Shown here piece by piece: positions 21,218 through 27,648 of a DNA stretch of 27,648 bases (position 1 is the stretch's first letter; every line of letters starts with the position of its first letter). The notes below the pieces were generated by a model. The model worked only from the letters and a program-made list of their open reading frames with translations, was not told the DNA's origin and ran no database searches. The position numbers and the translations under genes are program-made. The stretch is from Dimargaris cristalligena (Eukaryota; Kickxellomycota; Dimargaritomycetes; Dimargaritales; Dimargaritaceae), in NCBI GenBank assembly GCA_027576995.1, contig JANBQC010000377.1, positions 1 to 27,648 of the forward strand, in the 5' to 3' direction.

Positions 21218-21766
21218 ATGTGCCCCTTATCATCTTCCTCCGACTACTTCGGCACCTATCCTTTTATCTCCCTTCTCTCCTATAAGCCACGGTTCGGCGA
21301 GGAGGAAGCGGTTATGCATTTGGATAGGGTAAAGAACAGTTCCAGGCAGTGCATAGGTAGAAAAGGGATGTGGAATCGGTGGAGGTGCATTACTATTTGT
21401 GCAGAGCCATGCACTCGTCCAATGACGTTAACACTGCATATTTCTCGGCCAAAAAACAAGGCCTGGCAAATGGGCAGTTGTTGTTTATTTGGTGTGCGTA
21501 ACTCGCCGAAAGAGGCATATAGGTCATGCTTGGTCTGTGACTTTCTAACCCTAGCGGATTTTATGATGTCCCGCATAGGCCAATGGGAATACCATAGACG
21601 CGTATTACGAATAGTGGGTGGATTTGAGGAGGGGGATAAAGCGACCGGAACCTTGCTTCTCGGCAGTTCCAACTCTAACTCCAATCCCCAAGACATACAT
21701 TGGCCCTTACACTTGTCCGATATCTTAGTCAACAACAAGTCTGGGAATGGATCCCATCATACTTGA
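21218..21766 (+). CDS. Doubtful ORF, hypothetical protein
   Basis: A 182-codon uninterrupted frame starting at an ATG. The first 40 codons favour C and T at the third position, as in the clear genes; the rest does not. There is no recognisable domain, signal peptide or membrane segment; a Ser/Asn run lies near the C-terminus. The opposite strand is open for 152 codons over the same DNA (21280-21738), starting only at TTG. It could be chance or a gene remnant. Confidence 0.2.
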   Translation: MCPLSSSSDYFGTYPFISLLSYKPRFGEEEAVMHLDRVKNSSRQCIGRKGMWNRWRCITICAEPCTRPMTLTLHISRPKNKAWQMGSCCLFGVRNSPKEAYRSCLVCDFLTLADFMMSRIGQWEYHRRVLRIVGGFEEGDKATGTLLLGSSNSNSNPQDIHWPLHLSDILVNNKSGNGSHHT

Positions 21767-23401
21767 TTCAATAGTATGACAGTAAAGGGCAGATAATTTA
21801 AAGACACACATTTCAAGGAGCAACATGGTGTTTTTTAGTGCATTAAATGTATATATAAACGGAGATGACCGTCATAATATAATGTGCAGAAATGGACTAC
21901 ACACTCACCCTTTCCAGGTGACACAGGATTGGGAAGGGTGAGGTGGCGATGATTCACGCTCAACCCCACTTTTTATGAGTAGGTTGCGACTCAATTGTAG
22001 GATATTGAGAACGGGATGCATAGAGGAAATGACCTTTTAACTAGCAAGCCCTGATCAATCAACCGATATCCCCGCCGTAGTGAGCTGCCCCCATATTTTT
22101 TATGGTGCACCACCACAAAGAGACCATCCCCCCCTCTCCACGGGTAGGGCATAATTATACAGTACAGTGACTGCTATTTAGGGCAAACACTGTAATACCT
22201 TAGAGCAGAGCCAATAGGTGTGAGTTCACGGCCTACTAATCAAGAGGGGAAGGAAGGGGTTAAAAATAATCACCAACACATGTCATTCGCGATTTATTAA
22301 ATTTATCAGCCCCCTCGTCCCTTCCATTGGAATGAATGAACTGAGCTGTCCAGCTATCCCATCGGCAGCCAAGACCAACCAATAAAATATGCTGTTTTAT
22401 ATACAGGAATGGGAGGGGAAGGGTCTGCCATTGCCTCCAGTACCTAGAGGTCGCAAATAGACCGCCATTTATTAGTAAACGGAGACCTCCTTCCTCCCCC
22501 ATTGCATTCTTTAGTATGCCCGACTGGGCCTAGTGACTTTTCCCTTCTTTGAAAGATTGTATAGCTACCGGTGTGCGGCATCCCTTTCCCTGTTTTCAGC
22601 ATCACTGGCTATTGTTGCTGTTACGTGGTAAGCAGATATTTTTGGCGGATAACATTCGTGTGTCCCGGAGGATCATGTGGGAAATTCAATCCAACGGGGC
22701 TGATTACCGATGAGAACTGTGCATCCGATGCCTAGTCAGTCACGTGATTATCCATCTCTATTGACCTAGGCCAATTGACTGAGGTAATAGGTGAGATAAG
22801 ATTGGCGGGGGCAGCTAACCCAGCCAAAAACCTGGCGTCCAAAGTCCAGTCGGAAGGACAAGGAGGGAGAGGAGGAGTAGGGGGGATGGAGGAGGCTATA
22901 TACTTATTAAAAACAAGATCAGATATCCTGAAATGAGATCAACAGTCGCTACTGGAATCCCAGTGGGTTAGTGGTTGTTACTTAACTTGTCAAGTAGTTG
23001 TGGGGCTCAAATAGGGAGATGGCATAGTCCATTCGATTATAGAAAGGCAAGTGCCCTTTGAATAGCCATTTTCGGTGGATCTAATGCTGATTGTAAAATA
23101 AGCCATCTCAAGACCTGGCTGTGAGAAAACATTACACATATGGAAGGGCCCACAGTACAATGGAAATTAAAAATAGATGGGGCTCTAAACAAAATAATTA
23201 ATAAACCCTAATCATGCCGTTCTCTTGCGCAAACAGGCTAGTCAAGTACAGGGATTATTAACTGGCCTGCAGGGCGAAGAAGGCAGTGGTGAATATTTCC
23301 GTTGCTGCCGCTTTTAGGATGATGGCCAATAAGACAGGTTTGGTTTCCAGAGTGGCATAATGGCCATGGCTGCTCTATACCAGTGTCTGCCTAAATAACA
23401 G
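21767..23401. other. Intergenic region (1.6 kb)
   Basis: No supported gene. A TATATATAAAC at about 21849 (+) has no ORF behind it. On the minus strand, a TATATAG near 22895 followed by a C/T-rich stretch (about 22890-22840) and a TATATAAAA near 22400 look promoter-like, but the only frame downstream is an 80-codon ORF (22260-22502) without motifs. A CACGTG site lies at about 22741-22746. Confidence 0.4.
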
Positions 23402-23649
23402 TTAGTCAATGGGGGAAGGGTACAATAGAGAGACAAAGGCTGGATAGTATAGCTGCTGGGGTAAAATTAATGTGGTTCCACGCCTGTCATTATCGTTACC
23501 GATTGGGTGTTGGGGATAAAGGGCTGCTACCCCAGCCTGGAAGACAACGGGCCATCCCGTTGAGATGAGGTTGGCGGACAAGTTAGGGTGAAATGACAGG
23601 TCTCTGATCGAGTAAGAGCGTGACGAGTACTGGAAATTTGTAAGTTGTA

Positions 23650-24186
23650 ATGTTTTGGCCTTCCAGATACATAGTAGACGTTTCAACTTGCTTGGGACTT
23701 CCATTTCGATTAAGGGGCGTCAGGAAGGGACACAATGTAGGGCCGGCCTCCTCCGGTGGGAATCGTCCATGTCATTGCGGATACGACACGGTCTCCATCG
23801 CCCTGCCGGCCAACTCCATTGTAAATACTAGAAGTCGTTGGCAACAAACGAATCTGCCGTCCCGCCAAACCAGCGTGCGTGAAACTCCGAAATATGCCTG
23901 CATTTGGCGAGTTTCAAAACCTGACTCATGGGCATTAGGTGGACGTGGCTACGGAGGACGGGCCGTGCGATTTGGTTCTCTGTGTTGCCCACCGCATTGG
24001 TCCATGCTCACGTATGTAATGGATCGACCATCTCAGCACGGTGGTTCTAGCGTATCCTGGTCGCTCCATCGAGCGAATATCACTAAAAAGACCCTCTGGG
24101 ATTGGCCAGCAATCCGATGGCCCAGTATGGCCCCCCAGATTCATGCATTAGCCATGACCTTAATATCTGAAGTAACCTGGAGTTAG
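23650..24186 (+). CDS. Doubtful ORF, hypothetical protein
   Basis: A 178-codon frame from ATG in a locally GC-richer block. No family recognised; it is rich in Trp, Arg and Ser with scattered Cys. Rival minus-strand frames cover the same block: 23402-23704 (100 codons, ATG start, C/T-ending codons) and 23935-24144 (69 codons). The block as a whole may be an old or multi-exon gene whose strand I cannot settle. Confidence 0.2.
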   Translation: MFWPSRYIVDVSTCLGLPFRLRGVRKGHNVGPASSGGNRPCHCGYDTVSIALPANSIVNTRSRWQQTNLPSRQTSVRETPKYACIWRVSKPDSWALGGRGYGGRAVRFGSLCCPPHWSMLTYVMDRPSQHGGSSVSWSLHRANITKKTLWDWPAIRWPSMAPQIHALAMTLISEVTWS

Positions 24187-24522
24187 GGAGACGGCTGCGG
24201 TCGCAGCCATGTACAGTCCACAGCGGTCGGGCCAAGTGGCAGTAATAGAGAAACGTGCAGGGCGTGAGAGAGATTAAGTTGCGGGCAGTTCGATGGTGGC
24301 CGCACCGGCTTAGCTTATACCTATACTTTCCTCTAACGAACTGACCCGAAATACAGCCAAGCGGGGGATTGGCAAAGGTTCAATTAACTAGGAAGGCCCC
24401 CATTTAGTCCTACGCTCAGTGTAATTAACGCATACAGTGAGTCGGTAGACAATGTGAGGGAGAGGGGCCAGGTGCGTAGGGCAGAGTGGTCACACGTCGT
24501 GGGGTGTTGCACCTGCCCCATT
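24187..24522. other. 5' region of the heat-shock-like gene
   Basis: No gene. This should hold upstream control sites of the gene at 24706. I looked for heat-shock elements (alternating GAA/TTC every 5 bp) and found no regular array. Confidence 0.4.
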
Positions 24523-24532
24523 TATATATAAG
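24523..24532 (+). promoter_or_regulatory. TATA box of the heat-shock-like gene
   Basis: TATATATAAG, 174 nt before the ATG at 24706. It is the strongest promoter in the window by eye: it is followed directly by a long pyrimidine tract that would form the leader. Confidence 0.6.
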
Positions 24533-24540
24533 GACCCTGT

Positions 24541-24705
24541 TCGCCCCTTTTCTTTCCATCATCATCACCACCACCCATTTCTCTCTCTCCCTCTCTCCTT
24601 CTCACACACACCTACTTCAACCCCCTCCTCCACCCTCCTCTCTCGCCCACCATACCTCCTCCCAGCGGTTCCCACCCCTTCGCCCACCCCCGCTCTACCT
24701 TCACA
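24541..24705 (+). repeat. Pyrimidine-rich low-complexity leader
   Basis: About 165 nt almost entirely C and T, including a CT dinucleotide run (about 24581-24600), a short CA run (24602-24610) and CAT/CAC triplets. It lies between TATA box and start codon, so it is probably the 5' UTR; such CT-rich leaders mark strongly expressed fungal genes. Confidence 0.6.
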
Positions 24706-25125
24706 ATGTCGTCCTACTACCCCTTCAACGACCGCTTCTACCGTGTTACCGAGAACTCGGTCGACACCTCGCACACATTCGTGCCCTTTACCCTTGATTT
24801 TGCCAAACCCGCCCCTCCGGCTGCCGAGGACACCGCGCAGGCCAAGCACCACTGCCTCAACCCCACCGTGGACACCGAGACCGCCGGCGCCCATTTCACT
24901 CTGACCATTAAATGGCACGACGACCGCCATCCCACCAAATGTGGCTACCATGTCGAGAAGAACCAAATCACCGTCTTTGCGGAAACCACCTACGGCGAGT
25001 ACAAGCGGCTGGTCAGCCTGCCCACTGACTTGGACGCCGACAAGGCCAAAATCTCCTACGCAGAGGGGCTGTTCAAGGCCCACTTTCCCCGGACTAATAT
25101 GGCCTGGGTGACCTGGCTTCTCTAA
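24706..25125 (+). CDS. Small heat-shock-like protein (alpha-crystallin domain), divergent
   Basis: A 139-residue intronless protein starting in a good context (TTCACA before the ATG), with codons strongly biased to C, suggesting high expression. Residues 51-129 follow the strand order of an alpha-crystallin (HSP20) domain: NPTVDTETAGAHFTLTI, then VEKNQITVFAE, then RLVSLPTDLDADKAKISYAEG, whose LP-x-x-(V/L)D-x-(D)K and x-Y-x-x-G-(V/L)-(L/F) pattern is the family hallmark. The expected role is ATP-independent holding of unfolded proteins in the cytosol as an oligomer. It is divergent: the loop before the RLVSLP strand is short, the final conserved GVL is GLF, and no clear C-terminal I-x-I anchor is seen. 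The N-terminal arm (1-50) is Pro/Ala-rich. The opposite strand has a 172-codon open frame, a shadow of the codon bias. The gene is likely real; the family assignment is probable but by eye. Confidence 0.65.
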   Translation: MSSYYPFNDRFYRVTENSVDTSHTFVPFTLDFAKPAPPAAEDTAQAKHHCLNPTVDTETAGAHFTLTIKWHDDRHPTKCGYHVEKNQITVFAETTYGEYKRLVSLPTDLDADKAKISYAEGLFKAHFPRTNMAWVTWLL

Positions 25126-26474
25126 ATTAGGCCCACTCCTGAACCCAATAAGAATAGCAATATTTACGCAGGCTTCCGTTTATTTAACCCCCCCCCTTTT
25201 CTTTTTGAATTGGACAGTGTTTAACCCATTAAACATTGTAAATTCGTATTTATTTTTCCACCGGCCGAGATTTTCAGTACTTTAGTGAATTGAGTTGCCT
25301 TCTCTCTGTCCAGTTCCCGTTTGTATATTCGGAAATATTCCTTCGGGCCCAAGTAACTATCTCTAAGTCCTGTAATTATTCGGCAAACTTCTCTAAGAAG
25401 GCTCCATTAAACCCTCGCTTTACCATCATTCCGCAGTATATTATATTTATTCCAATAAACAATCAAATTATTTTAAGTCCCGGCATAGTGCTCACCAACT
25501 ACCCTCGGTGGCTCACACTGTTGATCTATTTTTTTCACATGTCTTCAAAATTCCTAAACCAGCCTAGTGGCCCTTTAATTATGTACGCAAGTGTCGGATG
25601 GCTACATTCTTGATACCATATACTACGTACCTTTCCATTCCACTGACCTATTAGGGTTTATAAGCCTATAATCACTTATTATGCATTGAATGTATGTCCT
25701 ATCCATGCTCTGCTTTCGTAGCACCCAACTCCGGTCTCCGAGTGACTCCCAGCTACCATTGCATTTACTTGTTTGTGTTAATATTTTTTAAATGGACCAA
25801 CACGCCGCATGGTACAAAGAGGTTAAGGTGATGTAGCAATAACGTACAGATAGTCGAAGAGGGTTTGGTACGTGCTGTATTTCCTCGCAATGGGGAATGG
25901 GCAAGTAAAACAAAAGTGAATAGCTAACCATGAATGTCCAAATGTTAGGTACCGATGGGGGGAACAATAGGCGAGTTCAATAGGGAGCAGCGTGGCGACA
26001 TTTATATCTTCGGGAATCGTCCACCAAGGGGGCAATACCTATTATTCATCTAGATACCGCGGGAACTGGTCTGTAAGAGACCTATCCCTACTGCGCCAGG
26101 AACTAGAAGCTAGACCCACGCATTAGTTAAGCTGGAGCCCTAAGTAACTGTATTAGCCGGGTCTAGAAAAGTACAGGGGAACCAATTATTAGTAGTAGCA
26201 ATAGGTAAGAGTCTAGATCTTTGATTAGGAGCTACCACAAATAGCAGTACTAATCTATATTAAATAAAATAGCCACTACAAACAATCACCCATGCTTCTA
26301 TATCCACCAAATCAACGAGCATTGCAAAAGCTGCGATTATTCCTTAATTTATCCAGATATACTCACCTTAATGGCCCTACTGCTGTGGCCCCGGTATCCC
26401 GCGGCTACGTTTGAATTAACTGCAATGACAGCCATCCGGACCGCTTTCCACCAATAGCATTAGGTACACAATGC
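25126..26474. other. Intergenic region (1.3 kb)
   Basis: No supported gene. The first part is the 3' flank of the heat-shock-like gene, with a run of 9 C at 25188-25196. A 107-codon plus frame (25290-25613) opens at TTG and is AT-rich without motifs. On the minus strand, an ATG at 26435 opens 23 codons ending exactly at a consensus donor, AAG/GTGAGT, at 26367/26366; this could be a short first exon, but I could not find a convincing second one. Confidence 0.4.
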
Positions 26475-27485
26475 TTAGGCTCGACCATCCGGGGTAGAAT
26501 TGGTTGACGTACCCTGATGAACACGAACACTTGGGGATTTCGCGGTAGATTCGGTTGACGTACCCTGATGCTGAACACGAACACCCCGGGGTTCCTTGGC
26601 ACGACTCCTACGGCTTGAACGATCATCATAGTCACTATCCTCACTCTCACTTTCATCCGAGTCAGAGTCCGAGTCAGATTGAGAGTCGCTGTCTGAATCC
26701 GACCCAGTGCCCGAATCGGAACTGGAATCAGAGTCTCCGGACCGGAGAACACCCAGAAACCGAGTTTGAATCCGCGCATAATGCAAGACCCGGGGAAAAA
26801 TATCCCCAAACTGCGGCTCCGGAGCAATCGACTGACAGTACGCATGTCTCATGAACCAGGAAGGAATGGCTCGGCAAAGCAGCCGAATCTTCTCATCACT
26901 AGACACGGTGGGAAGTAGCTCGGCGACGGCGCCAAACTGAATAAGGGTAGGTACCAACTTTTTGGAGGATGGCTTCTTGCGGACCAACTCTCGAAAGGCG
27001 CGGTAGCGTCTAGCGTAGGCAGCACCCTCGTCGAAATATTCCGTAGCCAAAAGGTATTGGCGCACCCTGGACCAGTCATCCCGCTCCGTGAACAGATTAT
27101 TCAGGGCCACTCGTAGCCTTTTGGAGACGTACTTGGACAGGTAATCGAGATGGCGATCTTTAGGCATGCTGATGGCGAAGGCGAAGCGTTCAAACTCTTC
27201 GAGAAACCCCTTGGTGGCCCGCCCCCTGTATTTGAGCGGCGGCCGACAACTCATCAAACATCGAGTGCATTCTCCGTACGGTCGGCGACAGCTGTCCTCC
27301 ACCCGCGAGGTATCATTCGCATGGCCGGGGTCCGGAGATCCTGGATGGACACTAGTAACTTCACCTGGTTGGGGGGACACATATCGTGATGAGGAACTGG
27401 GTTCAACTTCCGAACCCTCGCAACTTTGATTGAAGGTCGGATCCTCGCCGGGCAAATCAGGGAACAACGGAGAAAAATCGGGCAT
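26475..27485 (-). CDS. Gag-like protein with Ser/Asp-rich tail, possibly domesticated
   Basis: The start is ATG 27485, giving 336 residues; the open frame extends 17 codons further but only to a TTG, so an upstream exon (an AG follows a T run at about 27511) is possible. Residues about 86-240 look like the two-lobed capsid region of Ty3-type Gag: KGFLEEFERFA, then ERDDWSRVRQYLLATEYFDE, then a second helical half with SSDEKIRLLCRAIPSWF. Before it is a Cys cluster (Cys66, 73, 76, 80). After it come an acidic Ser-Asp tract (about 249-288), a basic Arg/Ser patch, and two copies of a HQGTST motif (306-311, 323-328). There is no CCHC zinc knuckle after the capsid region, and no protease, reverse transcriptase or integrase frame downstream within the remaining minus-strand DNA. 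The frame is intact. Either a stranded gag gene or a host gene derived from one; the Gag resemblance is by eye. Confidence 0.6.
   Translation of the reverse strand: MPDFSPLFPDLPGEDPTFNQSCEGSEVEPSSSSRYVSPQPGEVTSVHPGSPDPGHANDTSRVEDSCRRPYGECTRCLMSCRPPLKYRGRATKGFLEEFERFAFAISMPKDRHLDYLSKYVSKRLRVALNNLFTERDDWSRVRQYLLATEYFDEGAAYARRYRAFRELVRKKPSSKKLVPTLIQFGAVAELLPTVSSDEKIRLLCRAIPSWFMRHAYCQSIAPEPQFGDIFPRVLHYARIQTRFLGVLRSGDSDSSSDSGTGSDSDSDSQSDSDSDSDESESEDSDYDDRSSRRSRAKEPRGVRVQHQGTSTESTAKSPSVRVHQGTSTNSTPDGRA
26490..26590 (-). repeat. Short tandem duplication in the Gag-like gene
   Basis: Two copies of a unit of about 51 bp near the 3' end of the gene share GGTTGACGTACCCTGATG on the plus strand (about 26500 and 26551) and a following GAACACGAACAC. 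They encode the two HQGTST copies and keep the frame. Confidence 0.7.
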
Positions 27486-27648
27486 CCCTTGTAAAGATAC
27501 CTGTGCACCTAAAAAGTGAATTATACGCAAAATCAAAATCCAAAGGACGACTTGTCGCCCCTCCTAATCCATCCTAATCCAACCGATATGACCGCCATCA
27601 TATCAGGCCGTATAGCGCCATAGTACCCCCCGGCCCTAACCAGGCTGA
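27486..27648. other. 5' flank of the Gag-like gene, cut by window end
   Basis: Too short to define a promoter. On the minus strand it contains a 22-codon ATG-started frame and a possible splice acceptor (CTTTTTAG) just before the Gag-like start, compatible with an untranslated or short coding first exon. Confidence 0.3.

Noticed and set aside
21280..21738. 152-codon minus-strand ORF opposite the 21218-21766 frame
   Set aside because: It opens at TTG, has no motif, and the plus frame at least begins with an ATG and better codon use.
24187..24522. Heat-shock element array upstream of the small heat-shock-like gene
   Set aside because: Scattered GAA and TTC triplets do not keep the 5-bp alternating spacing.
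24565..25083. 172-codon minus-strand ORF opposite the heat-shock-like gene
   Set aside because: It reads through the pyrimidine-rich leader and the codon-biased gene in antisense, giving Gly/Val/Glu-rich low complexity; no promoter on that strand.

Overview
The window looks like nuclear DNA of a filamentous fungus, most likely an early-diverging lineage; a Zoopagomycota-type fungus is my guess and is low confidence. The grounds are spliceosomal introns with GTAAGT/GTGAGT donors, TATA boxes followed by pyrimidine-rich leaders, a fungal-style half-size ABCG transporter, a peroxisomal acyl-CoA oxidase, and GC-richer genes standing in a TpA-rich intergenic background. There are no operons, no Shine-Dalgarno logic, and no tRNA, rRNA or CRISPR array that I can support.

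Layout. 1-1310 is intergenic. 1473-1655 (+) is a small TATA-driven ORF whose protein ends in a CaaX box (CITM). About 2055-2460 is a possible solo LTR. 3887-6277 (-) is an intronless ABCG half-transporter. 6744-10065 is gene-poor. 10268-11327 (+) is a two-exon gene of unknown function, including a 37-nt first exon. 13849-14793 (-) is a secreted protein built from nine 28-residue tandem repeats. About 16740-17338 (-) may hold a decayed coding frame. 17725-20861 (-) is a four-exon acyl-CoA oxidase ending in AKL. 20862-24500 is intergenic with two doubtful ORFs. 24706-25125 (+) is a small heat-shock-like protein behind a strong TATA box. 26475-27485 (-) is a Gag-like protein with an Ser/Asp-rich tail.

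The genes do not form an obvious pathway. The oxidase (peroxisomal beta-oxidation) and the ABCG transporter (lipid or xenobiotic export) are ordinary housekeeping or accessory functions 11 kb apart. The most interesting items are the CaaX peptide, which could be a lipopeptide mating-pheromone precursor; the secreted 84-bp repeat gene; the possibly domesticated Gag-like gene; and a RIP-like dinucleotide bias (TpA high, CpA/TpG low) in the intergenic DNA. No mating-pheromone receptor or other partner is visible in the window, so the pheromone reading rests on the peptide alone.
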